Notes: generated from the letters alone by a model not told the origin. Shown: positions 1-5,022, counted from the stretch's first letter. The stretch: 8,541 nt of DNA from Tardiphaga sp. (GCA_028290765.1 JAQGJF010001109.1:1-8541), one strand, 5' to 3'. Made by a program: numbers and translations.

Positions 1-9
1 GAGACGACC

Positions 10-306
10 ATGTTGAAGCAAATTTCCGCTGCGCTGATCGCCATTTCCATGCTGGCCGCGCCCGCGATGGCCGCCGGCTCCCAAAAGACCCTGACCGCTC
101 CGGTCAACAAGTCGGTGGCGCCCGCCGCCAAGTTGCAGATCAAGCCGAGCGTGCGCAACGCCAACGCCAAGATGGGTCGCCATCATCATCAGCATTTCCG
201 CCATCACCACGTTCGCAAGCATTACGGCGCCATCAAGACCCACAAGATCCACAAGGTCGCCAAGGTGACGGTCAAGCATTTCGGGTCCGCGACCAAGCGC
301 GGCTGA
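10..306 (+). CDS. His-rich small exported protein
   Basis: This 98-residue protein starts with a typical Sec signal peptide: Lys at position 3, a hydrophobic stretch at about 5-17, and a probable cleavage after AMA near residues 20-22. The mature part is very basic and His-rich, with eleven His, mostly clustered at residues 58-71 in runs of HHH, followed by spaced Lys/His pairs to the end. There is no cysteine and no recognisable enzyme motif. The likely location is the periplasm or cell surface. Metal binding or binding of an acidic partner is a guess from composition only. The ATG at 10 is the first start in the frame; the upstream promoter and most of the ribosome site lie outside the window. 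Short His/Lys-rich exported proteins of this kind are common and mostly uncharacterised in Bradyrhizobium-type genomes. That it is a gene is fairly sure; its function is unknown. Confidence 0.75.
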   Translation: MLKQISAALIAISMLAAPAMAAGSQKTLTAPVNKSVAPAAKLQIKPSVRNANAKMGRHHHQHFRHHHVRKHYGAIKTHKIHKVAKVTVKHFGSATKRG

Positions 307-345
307 GGATTACGGTTCTGGATTACGCCTCTGGATTACTCCGGG
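307..345 (+). repeat. Tandem 13-bp repeat, three copies
   Basis: The heptamer GGATTAC recurs at 307, 320 and 333, exactly 13 bases apart, starting on the base after the stop codon of the His-rich gene. The six bases between copies are partly conserved (copy 1 ends GGTTCT, copy 2 GCCTCT). The third copy runs into the left arm of the next hairpin. No role is known to me. Confidence 0.7.
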
Positions 346-386
346 GCCGCGGTCTGAAACCCCCATCATAAACCGCGGTCCCGGAG
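339..386 (+). repeat. Long perfect-stem hairpin
   Basis: Bases 339-353 pair with 372-386 over 15 bp with a single G-U pair in RNA, leaving an 18-nt loop. No T-run follows, so it is not a standard intrinsic terminator. It may protect the 3' end of the His-rich gene's mRNA, or be a copy of a dispersed palindromic element. Confidence 0.65.
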
Positions 387-393
387 ATCAGGC

Positions 394-445
394 CCGGCCT
401 GCGTCCATTGCTTCCCCAATGGCCGCAGGCCGGAGCTGTTTGTTT
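394..445 (+). terminator. Large hairpin with U-rich tail, possible terminator
   Basis: Bases 394-403 pair perfectly with 424-433 (10 bp). After a one-base mismatch, 405-410 pair with 417-422 (6 bp), leaving a 6-nt loop. The U-rich stretch TGTTTGTTT follows about four bases later. The stem is far stronger than needed and the tail is interrupted, so it could be a terminator for the His-rich gene or simply a palindromic repeat. Confidence 0.4.
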
Positions 446-490
446 GGCGGGTATCCGTGGTGCCTGTAGGGGCGGCGCCTATTCTGAAAC

Positions 491-566
491 GATACGGCAA
501 ATTGTATCCACCGGCAGAATCCCGGATATCGCTCCCTTATCCGGGCTACAAGACGGCTCCCGGATA
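491..566 (+). repeat. Palindromic repeat unit with alternative pairing (IRU-like)
   Basis: CCCGGATA at 521-528 pairs with TATCCGGG at 538-545 around a 9-nt loop. A second CCCGGATA at 559-566 can pair with the same central arm, so the two hairpins exclude each other. A smaller GATAC/GTATC stem lies just upstream (491-495 with 504-508). The core, followed by GGGCTACA, resembles the short dispersed palindromes (CCCGGAT...ATCCGGG) I know to be abundant in Bradyrhizobium and related genomes; this was not searched. Confidence 0.55.
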
Positions 567-630
567 ACCGAGACGCGAATTCCATTTCGACGGAAGAAGG
601 TCTAAGGGTTTTGCGGGACATCGCACACAT

Positions 631-1077
631 TTGAAAGACGAGCGCCAGTTGGGGACGATAGCAAAGCGCGCGGCACTGCTGCTGTTGACAGCCTCGCTGG
701 CGGGGTGCGCGGGCATCGGCGGTGACAATGGCATCGGCTTCACCGACGACCGTGGCGCCGCCAACCAGCCTTACCCGGCAAATTATCGCACCGAGCTGCT
801 CGCCTTCCTGAAAACCTATCTCAACAATCCGGAGAATATCCGCGATGGCGGCCTGGCGGAGCCGGTCGAGCGGACCGTCGGCGGACGACTGCGCTACGTG
901 GTCTGCCTGCGGTACAATGCGCGCGAGGCCGACGGCAGCTATCGGGGGGCCCGCGAGCGCGCCGTGGTGTTCATCGATGGGCGGCTGGACCGGATCAACG
1001 AGAATGCCGGCGATACCTGCGCGGGTGCCAGCTATGCGCCGTATCCTGAAATCGAAAAGATCAAACGATATCCGTGA
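631..1077 (+). CDS. Small outer-membrane lipoprotein, unknown function
   Basis: This 148-residue protein has a lipoprotein signal: a basic N-terminus (residues 2-13), a hydrophobic stretch ALLLLTASLAGC, and a lipobox L-A-G-C with the lipidated Cys at residue 26. The mature part is about 120 residues, with a mixed alpha/beta pattern and two more cysteines (92 in VVCLRY and 120 in GDTCAG) that could form a disulfide. Similar short lipoproteins occur in Bradyrhizobium-type genomes with no assigned role. The start is an unusual TTG at 631. It is chosen because it gives a complete lipoprotein signal and no in-frame ATG precedes it; the ribosome site is weak. The gene sits alone between the structured spacer and the outer-membrane protein gene, with a 123-nt gap to the latter. 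Envelope location is well supported; function is unknown. Confidence 0.8.
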   Translation: MKDERQLGTIAKRAALLLLTASLAGCAGIGGDNGIGFTDDRGAANQPYPANYRTELLAFLKTYLNNPENIRDGGLAEPVERTVGGRLRYVVCLRYNAREADGSYRGARERAVVFIDGRLDRINENAGDTCAGASYAPYPEIEKIKRYP

Positions 1078-1200
1078 GGGAACCCGGTGTTGCGGCTTCG
1101 TCACAGTTACGAACCATCACCGCTCCGGCATTGCCGCTATGCAACCAAATTGATGCCACGTTGTTTCATGAGGGTCGAACCGATGACAAGGGGATCTGCC

Positions 1201-1917
1201 ATGAGAACGTTATTGTTGAGTACCGCAGCCATTCTGGCGCTTGCGGCTCCCGCCGCCGCCGCCGACATTCCGGCGCGGACCTATACCAAAGCTCCGGTCT
1301 ATACCGCCCCGGCGGCGGCGGTGGTCTATAACTGGACCGGATTCTATATCGGTGGCCATGTCGGCGGCGCCTTTGGCGGCGACAACAGCATTCAGGGCAG
1401 CGACGGCCGCTTCCTCGGCGGCGTGCAGGGCGGTGTCGATTATCAGTTCGCGACCAATTGGGTGGTCGGCGCCGAGGCCCAGTACAGCTGGCTCTCCAAC
1501 AACAATGGCGGCGCGCTTTTCCCCGGCGGAAATGTGGTCACGAGCAACAACGACCAGCTTGGGTCGGTGACCGGTCGTCTCGGCTATACCTGGGGCCCGG
1601 CCTTGCTCTACGGCAAGGGCGGCTACGCCTGGAAGGACGGCAACAACATCAGCGTGACCAATGGCGGCGTGCCGCAAGCCTTCACGGCGACCGGCAACCA
1701 CCGCGACGGCTACACCGTCGGCGGCGGCCTGGAATACATGTTTGCGCCGAACTGGTCCGCCAAGGTGGAGTACCAATACTACAATTTCGGCTCGACGACC
1801 TTTACCGCCGGGCCGGCCGGCCTGCCGGGCACCAGCTTCCGCGACGACGAGCACACCGTCAAAGCCGGTCTGAACTATCGCTTCGGCTGGGGTGGGCCGG
1901 TCGTGGCCAAATACTGA
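1201..1917 (+). CDS. Outer-membrane beta-barrel protein (porin-family, Omp25/31 type)
   Basis: This 238-residue protein has a clean Sec signal peptide (residues 1-20, cleavage after APAAA/A). It is followed by a linker rich in Pro and Ala, and then an eight-stranded-barrel pattern from NWTGFYIGGHVGGAFGG (about residue 44) to the end. Alternating aromatic and Gly residues (VDYQF, GAEAQYSW, GRLGYTW, LLYGKGGYAW, GGGLEYMF, KVEYQYYNF, KAGLNYRFGW) are typical of the outer-membrane beta-barrel domain family. The C-terminus ends YRFGWGGPVVAKY rather than at the usual terminal Phe; this tail is common in Bradyrhizobium-type homologues. Length fits the family. An in-frame ATG lies upstream (1168-1170; the frame is open from 1087), but 1201 is chosen because it opens the signal peptide and follows AGGGGATC-like ribosome-site bases. 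A strong terminator lies 24 nt after the stop, so the gene ends its transcript. The likely role is structural or as a small diffusion pore. Confidence 0.9.
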   Translation: MRTLLLSTAAILALAAPAAAADIPARTYTKAPVYTAPAAAVVYNWTGFYIGGHVGGAFGGDNSIQGSDGRFLGGVQGGVDYQFATNWVVGAEAQYSWLSNNNGGALFPGGNVVTSNNDQLGSVTGRLGYTWGPALLYGKGGYAWKDGNNISVTNGGVPQAFTATGNHRDGYTVGGGLEYMFAPNWSAKVEYQYYNFGSTTFTAGPAGLPGTSFRDDEHTVKAGLNYRFGWGGPVVAKY

Positions 1918-1941
1918 GCTGACAGCTTCCGACGGAACGGA

Positions 1942-1968
1942 AAGGCCGGCCTCGTGCCGGCCTTTTTT
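1942..1968 (+). terminator. Intrinsic terminator of the outer-membrane protein gene
   Basis: A perfect 9-bp stem (AAGGCCGGC at 1942-1950 with GCCGGCCTT at 1956-1964) with a 5-nt loop CTCGT runs straight into six T at 1963-1968. It lies 24 nt after the stop at 1917. Confidence 0.92.
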
Positions 1969-1985
1969 GCGGAAGGGGGCACGGC

Positions 1986-2013
1986 AAAAAAAAACGGCAC
2001 CCGGACTTTGCCG
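1986..2013 (-). terminator. Weak possible minus-strand terminator / A-tract
   Basis: Read on the minus strand, CGGCA and TGCCG (2009-2013 with 1995-1999) form a 5-bp stem around a 9-nt loop and are followed by nine T. The stem is short and no minus-strand gene lies close upstream, so the nine-A tract on the plus strand may instead be a bent-DNA element ahead of the next gene. Confidence 0.25.
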
Positions 2014-2107
2014 GCGTGACGAGACGACGCGCCCAAGAATACCCGCGATGCAAAAAAATATCGCGCGTGCGAAGGAACTTTAAGATATTAGTCTGCATTA
2101 AGGCGCT

Positions 2108-2131
2108 GCCAGCCGGAGAAACCGGGCTGGC
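2108..2131 (+). promoter_or_regulatory. Leader hairpin ahead of the DUF6719-like gene
   Basis: GCCAGCC at 2108-2114 pairs with GGCTGGC at 2125-2131; two further G-C pairs form if one G is bulged. The hairpin ends 15 nt before the ATG at 2147, next to the GGAAAA ribosome-site region. It could influence translation or merely be a stable 5' leader. Confidence 0.35.
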
Positions 2132-2146
2132 TAATGGAAAACGACG

Positions 2147-2386
2147 ATGCGCGCATTAGCGTTAGGGTTGGTGTTGTCCGTGGTTGCCCTGCCATGCTTT
2201 GCCCAAACCATCCTCAAAATCGAGCCTTTGTCGCTTGCCCCTTATCAAAACGCCTATGTCGCTGACAGTGCCTGCGGGGCCGGTAAGGTGCTGCGGGTGA
2301 CCGGGGCGATGCGGAATCTTCCCCGCAAGAAGGCCTGCGTGACGCTCGGCCTCGAGCAGGCGTCATTGTCCGACCGGCCGCTCTGA
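2147..2386 (+). CDS. Small exported protein, DUF6719-like
   Basis: This 79-residue protein has a Sec signal peptide (hydrophobic at about 4-15, cleavage likely after CFA at residue 19, before QTILK). The mature domain is only about 60 residues, with two cysteines (43 in SACGAGK and 64 in KKACVTLG) spaced for one disulfide. From memory this pattern (QTILK.EPL.LAPY...V.D..C..GKVL.VTGA, then KKxCV.LG.EQASL) matches DUF6719, a family of small exported proteins of unknown role in Bradyrhizobium-type bacteria; I could not check it. The ATG at 2147 is preceded by GGAAAACGACG, an acceptable ribosome site. The gene stands alone after the outer-membrane protein's terminator. No clear sigma-70 promoter is visible. 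The downstream 130 nt contain TTCGATTT direct repeats and two small hairpins but no T-run. Confidence 0.8.
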   Translation: MRALALGLVLSVVALPCFAQTILKIEPLSLAPYQNAYVADSACGAGKVLRVTGAMRNLPRKKACVTLGLEQASLSDRPL

Positions 2387-2397
2387 ATCCCGATCGA

Positions 2398-2430
2398 TTC
2401 GATTTTTGCTTCGATTTCCTTCGATTTTCC
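2398..2430 (+). repeat. TTCGATTT short direct repeats
   Basis: TTCGATTT occurs at 2398-2405, 2410-2417 and 2420-2427, just after the DUF6719-like gene, at spacings of 12 and 10 bases. This may be slippage; no function can be assigned. Confidence 0.5.
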
Positions 2431-2443
2431 TTGGACGGCTGAG

Positions 2444-2474
2444 CAGCCCTGGGTTGGGGCTGGCCGCAAGGCCT
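2444..2474 (+). other. Two abutting hairpins, the second with a GCAA tetraloop
   Basis: CAGCCC (2444-2449) pairs with GGGCTG (2457-2462). The very next base begins GGCC-GCAA-GGCC (2463-2474), a GNRA-tetraloop hairpin. They lie in the 133-nt gap between a plus-strand and a minus-strand gene and have no T-run. Confidence 0.35.
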
Positions 2475-2519
2475 CCGCAAGGAACCACAACCAGGACGGG
2501 AATCATTGGAACAGAGGGC

Positions 2520-2708
2520 CTAAACGCGATCCGGTGCGTCCGACAGATGGATCGGCGCCTTGAGAATTCGGGTTGCGGCCGACGGCTTGCCCAGCCTGGT
2601 TTCGTATTTATCCGCAAGCTCCAACAGGCGCCGCTTGGTAAACTGGTCGGCTTTGTCCGCAAGGCTGCGGCAACGTTCGACCTGCGCCTTCAAAAAATCC
2701 TCGTCCAT
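2520..2708 (-). CDS. Small helical cytoplasmic protein (62 aa), unknown function
   Basis: This 62-residue protein has no signal peptide or membrane segment. Residues 4-38 are strongly helical and charged (KAQVERCRSLADKAD, then TKRRLLELADKYE), followed by a loose Pro-containing tail. The motif in which a Cys-containing helix is followed by RRLLELADKYE is one I recall from many short unannotated Bradyrhizobium proteins. The frame opens with a TTG at 2726, but the ATG at 2708 is chosen because GGGGG lies about six bases before it and the family usually begins at a Met-Asp/Glu helix start. It is transcribed away from the plus-strand small gene at 2957, whose protein shares a spaced pattern with it (V-E-x2-R ... 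[KR]-x2-L-x2-[LI]-A-x2-Y). Function is unknown. Confidence 0.7.
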   Translation of the reverse strand: MDEDFLKAQVERCRSLADKADQFTKRRLLELADKYETRLGKPSAATRILKAPIHLSDAPDRV

Positions 2709-2735
2709 GCGACGCCCCCAACTCAACTAACGCCT

Positions 2736-2940
2736 GCTCGAAAACGCGTCAGTTTTGCACATTGCGAAGGACAAATCCACGCAACTCGCTGTGTGCGGAA
2801 GGCGACCCTTATTGCGCTTCCTTGTTCGGGATCAAGCGTCGTCCTGGAGCCCGGTTCTGATTGAATCAGAACTGGCCTCCAGGTTTTTTGTTTTGACGCG
2901 TTTCTTGACGCGAACCGGTGTCCACTTCGCTCGAAAACGC
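2736..2940. repeat. Interval bounded by 12-bp direct repeats, ending in a dispersed-repeat-like sequence
   Basis: GCTCGAAAACGC occurs at 2736-2747 and again at 2929-2940. Inside the right end, TGACGCG is itself repeated (2894-2900 and 2907-2913), and TGACGCGTTTC is the inverted match of GAAAACGCGTCA at 2740-2751. The stretch from about 2891 to 2945 (TTTTGACGCGTTTCTTGACG and following bases) resembles a short repeat I recall as scattered through Bradyrhizobium and Rhodopseudomonas intergenic regions. No transposase is present. Confidence 0.5.
2843..2889 (+). terminator. Strong plus-strand intrinsic terminator with no coding gene before it
   Basis: CCTGGAG (2843-2849) pairs with CTCCAGG (2877-2883). 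After one mismatch, 2851-2860 pair with 2866-2875 (one G-T), with a 5-nt loop. Six T follow at 2884-2889. The gene to the left (2520-2708) is on the opposite strand, so the transcript this ends must be non-coding or begin inside the spacer. Confidence 0.85.
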
Positions 2941-2956
2941 TCTAATGTAGCCGGCA

Positions 2957-3142
2957 ATGGCGCTGCTCTACCTCAGGAAATCGATTGAACTCCGGCTCAA
3001 GGCCGTCGAGGCGTTGCGGCAAGCGCGCGCGTTGCCGCCCGGCCCGGAACGCAATGAACTTCGCCAGATCGCGCTTGCTTACAGAGAGCTCTCGGAAAGC
3101 GAGGCCTGGCTGAGCGGCGAGATCGTTCGCCCGAAAGAATGA
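2957..3142 (+). CDS. Small helical cytoplasmic protein (61 aa), unknown function
   Basis: This 61-residue protein has no signal peptide. Its helices span residues 2-25 (LYLRKSIELRLKAVEALRQA) and 31-50 (ERNELRQIALAYRELSESEA), separated by a turn LPPGP. The motif LPPGPERNELRQIALAYREL is one I recall from many short unannotated Bradyrhizobium proteins. The ATG at 2957 starts the first helix; the ribosome site is weak (CCGGCA just before it), and the start lies 12 bases after the dispersed-repeat-like sequence. It is convergent with the Crp/Fnr-type gene (67 nt between stops), with no good terminator between them; the only candidate is a 4-bp stem plus five T at about 3155-3184 on the minus strand. 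Function is unknown. Confidence 0.7.
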   Translation: MALLYLRKSIELRLKAVEALRQARALPPGPERNELRQIALAYRELSESEAWLSGEIVRPKE

Positions 3143-3209
3143 GTAACGCCATTCAAAAAGAGGCGTGCCCAACAGAGGAACCTCATGGCGAGGAGGCGCT
3201 TCAGGCGTC

Positions 3210-3908
3210 TTACAGGGCCTTTTGCTCGCGCAACGTCTGAAAACATTCGCACGACATTTGCTCGAGCGCCGGCCGGTCGATGATTTTGATATGGCCGCGC
3301 GAATAGCTGATGACGCCCTCGGCCTGCAATTTGCTCGCGACCTCCGTGACCGACGTTCGCCGGACGCCTAGCATCTCGGAGAGAAATTCCTGGGTCAGGG
3401 TTATCGTCTCGCTCTCCGTGATCTCGCTGGTTTGCAGCAGCCAGCGGCAAAACCGCGCCTCGACCTTGTGCAGAGCGTTGCAGGCGGCCGTGACCCGGGC
3501 CTGAGCCAGCAGCGCTTCGCTGTCGTCGATGCACAGCTTTTGCAGTGTCTTGCTGGCAGCAACCGCTTTTCGGAACTGGGAGGCGGACATCCGGGCGGCC
3601 TTCATCTGAACCTGAACGATCGCCCTGACCCTCGATTTATGGAGGTCGAATCCGGAAGAAGCGCCGAACACGCCGTCGCGACCGACCGTCGCGGTTTCGA
3701 TCGCCTTGCCGTCCTTCATGACGACAACCAGCGAGATCATTCCACTCAGGGGGAAATAGACCTGATCGACCTCGTCGCCGGCCTCGGCGAGCACGGTGCC
3801 CTGAGCGAATGGTCCGCAAACGAGGTAAGGGATGAGAAGGTCGAAATCCGCGCGTGGCAGCCTGGCCAGCAATTTGTTGCCCAGCGGATCTAGTTCGATG
3901 ATGTTCAA
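3210..3908 (-). CDS. Crp/Fnr-family transcriptional regulator
   Basis: This is a 232-residue regulator. Residues about 14-110 form a cyclic-nucleotide-binding-type beta roll (PYLVCGPFAQGTVLAEAGDE, then VDQVYFPLSGMISLVVVMKD, GRDGVFGASSG). The middle helix spans about 112-160. The winged helix-turn-helix occupies about 169-212, with recognition region SEMLGVRRTSVTEVASKLQA and wing VISYSRGHIKIIDR. It lacks the N-terminal cysteine cluster of Fnr oxygen sensors and the classical cAMP-contact signature, so the ligand is unknown. Relatives in Bradyrhizobium-type bacteria are annotated simply as Crp/Fnr family. The frame runs back to an ATG at 3992 (260 residues), but the TTG at 3908 is preferred: it gives the usual family start (MNIIELDPLG), has GGGA seven bases upstream, and the ATG at 3992 falls inside a good -10 box. 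Expression from its own promoter is likely. Confidence 0.9.
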   Translation of the reverse strand: MNIIELDPLGNKLLARLPRADFDLLIPYLVCGPFAQGTVLAEAGDEVDQVYFPLSGMISLVVVMKDGKAIETATVGRDGVFGASSGFDLHKSRVRAIVQVQMKAARMSASQFRKAVAASKTLQKLCIDDSEALLAQARVTAACNALHKVEARFCRWLLQTSEITESETITLTQEFLSEMLGVRRTSVTEVASKLQAEGVISYSRGHIKIIDRPALEQMSCECFQTLREQKAL

Positions 3909-3990
3909 TTCTGTATCCCGCCCGGTCGGTCTGGGCCGTTTCCCGCAGGGATGAACGTTGGCGTTCCGAGTGGACGCCCCCACGGATTGC

Positions 3991-4019
3991 ATTATCGCCG
4001 GGGTCAGGACTTTTGTCCG
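3991..4019 (-). promoter_or_regulatory. Probable sigma-70-type promoter of the Crp/Fnr gene
   Basis: On the minus strand, CGGACA (4014-4019) and GATAAT (3991-3996) are separated by exactly 17 bases. The -10 box overlaps the furthest upstream ATG of the frame, so a transcript starting about seven bases downstream could not use that ATG. Confidence 0.45.
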
Positions 4020-4038
4020 CCCGGTTTCCGACTTACGA

Positions 4039-4197
4039 TCAGTTGTCGCTGTTCGTCGCGCATTTTAGCGCTTCGGCTTTGGCGATGGTTTCATCAGCCA
4101 AGCCCTTGAGATACGCCGCGGTCAGGGCGTCGGTCACTTCGCGGGCCAAACGTGCAGCTTTTTCGGCCTTTTCTCGCCGTGCCGTGGCTTGCGCCAT
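4039..4197 (-). CDS. Short charged helical protein (52 aa), unknown function
   Basis: This 52-residue protein is almost wholly helical and Ala/Lys/Glu/Arg-rich (TARREKAEKAARLAREVTDA, then YLKGLADETIAKAEAL), with one Cys near the C-terminus. It has no signal peptide, membrane segment or recognised domain. The frame begins further upstream (ATG at 4254 and 4215), but 4197 is chosen because GGGA lies eight bases ahead and the sequence becomes coding-like there. It lies 130 nt upstream of the Crp/Fnr start on the same strand, with that gene's probable promoter in between, so co-transcription is possible but not required. It may be a small lineage-type protein; a non-coding frame cannot be fully excluded because such Ala-rich frames occur by chance in GC-rich DNA. 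Confidence 0.55.
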   Translation of the reverse strand: MAQATARREKAEKAARLAREVTDALTAAYLKGLADETIAKAEALKCATNSDN

Positions 4198-4379
4198 GGC
4201 ATGCGTCCCGATCATGCGGGAGCACCACACGCTCCATCGCAGGATGCCCGACACCTGCCTGAGGCGATGCCGAACGGTACGCCCGTTATGTCCGGAAAGC
4301 GACGGTTTCTTTATTTTTCTTTTGGCAGCATGATGCGATGCGCCCAGCGCCAGACCGAACCGAGCAGGTGACCGAGACG

Positions 4380-4610
4380 ATGCCGCGATACTATTTTCAT
4401 GTCGCTTATGGCGACACCGCCAAGGTCGTCAATGATGGCCTCGAACTGGCGAATAAAGAGGATGCCTGGATCGAAGCCACGACGGCGTGCGGCGAATTGA
4501 TCCTGGACCTGGATGGTGGATTGAAGCCTGGCGACTCCTGGAGCATGACCGTCAAAGACGATTCCGGAGCTCCGGTCTACGAACTCAAATTTCTGACCAG
4601 ATCTTTTTAG
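4380..4610 (+). CDS. DUF6894-like small protein
   Basis: This 76-residue protein begins MPRYYFHVAYGDT, continues with VVNDGLELANKEDAW (acidic or polar turn, then a helix), and ends in a strand pair WSMTVKDDSGAPVYELKF. This is the pattern of the DUF6894 family of short cytoplasmic proteins (M-[PA]-R-[YF]-[YF]-F-H start, D/E-G turn, helix of Ala and Glu, final V-x-D-x2-G-x3-[YF] strands) that is abundant in rhizobia and methylobacteria; its function is not known to me. The frame opens at an ATG at 4338, but 4380 matches the family start exactly. Bases GGTGACCGAG precede it, a poor ribosome site. It is convergent with the response regulator, with 29 nt between stops. Confidence 0.82.
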   Translation: MPRYYFHVAYGDTAKVVNDGLELANKEDAWIEATTACGELILDLDGGLKPGDSWSMTVKDDSGAPVYELKFLTRSF

Positions 4611-4639
4611 GTCGGAATTTTCCGGGGCGGCGGCTTTTG

Positions 4640-4999
4640 CTAGCAGACCGTCTTGGCTTCGCGCAGCAAGTCGAGCGGTTGCCAGGGTTTCTGCATGAAG
4701 GTCATTCCCGTGGGAAGGTTCGGAGCCGGCCTTCCGGAGGTCACGATCACTTTCAGCTTCGGAAATTCATGCCTGGCCTGGTTGGCAAGCTCGATCCCGG
4801 TCATGGGGCCGCGAAGGTTTATGTCGGTGAACATCAGGCAGAGCGTGTCCCCGATCTCCTGCAGGATCATGGTTGCTGCCTCGCCGCTTTCGCAGGCGAA
4901 CACTTTCAGCTCCAGTTCTTCGAGCAGGATGACCACCATCTCCCGCTGCGTCTCGTCGTCCTCGACCACAAGGGCCGCCGCCTGGCGCGTATTGGACAT
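4640..4999 (-). CDS. Single-domain response regulator (CheY-like receiver)
   Basis: This 119-residue protein is a stand-alone receiver domain with no output domain. All key residues are present: the acidic pair Asp14-Asp15 in VVEDDE, the phospho-acceptor Asp59 in FTDINLRG, the switch Thr87/Ser88 in VTSG, and Lys104 in MQKPW. The loop after the acceptor (INLRGPMTGIELA) and the KPW ending are those of the small receivers found in rhizobial hybrid-kinase systems and multi-step phosphorelays. No histidine kinase or phosphotransfer gene is visible here, so the partner is elsewhere. The ATG at 4999 is used rather than the frame's first ATG at 5050, because GGGAG lies eight bases upstream and VVEDDE then has the usual offset. 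A promoter-like pair sits at 5023-5051. It could act by competing for phosphate or binding a partner protein. Confidence 0.93.
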   Translation of the reverse strand: MSNTRQAAALVVEDDETQREMVVILLEELELKVFACESGEAATMILQEIGDTLCLMFTDINLRGPMTGIELANQARHEFPKLKVIVTSGRPAPNLPTGMTFMQKPWQPLDLLREAKTVC

Positions 5000-5022
5000 G
5001 GGAACGACTCCCGTTAACCGGA

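Noticed and set aside
388..1104. 238-codon open frame on the minus strand over the lipoprotein gene
   Set aside because: It lies opposite a gene with a clear lipobox, its translation has no domain or helix pattern, and it runs through the hairpin-rich spacer. Long antisense frames are usual in GC-rich DNA.
1087..1200. Upstream extension of the outer-membrane protein frame
   Set aside because: It would put about 38 unrelated residues before a normal signal peptide, and the ATG at 1201 has better ribosome-site context.
1210..1854. 214-codon minus-strand frame over the outer-membrane protein gene
   Set aside because: Antisense shadow of a well-supported beta-barrel gene; the composition is Gly/Ala/Arg/Val-biased with no recognisable fold.
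2074..2100. GGAAC box upstream of the DUF6719-like gene as an EcfG stress promoter
   Set aside because: The -35-like GGAAC is present, but no CGTT-type -10 occurs at the required 16-17 base spacing.
3432..3893. 153-codon plus-strand frame inside the Crp/Fnr gene
   Set aside because: Antisense shadow; the opposite strand encodes an intact nucleotide-binding fold and helix-turn-helix.
4322..4338. TTGGCAGCATGATGCG as a sigma-54 promoter ahead of the DUF6894-like gene
   Set aside because: The spacing between the GG and GC pairs is off by one base and the -12 element does not match.
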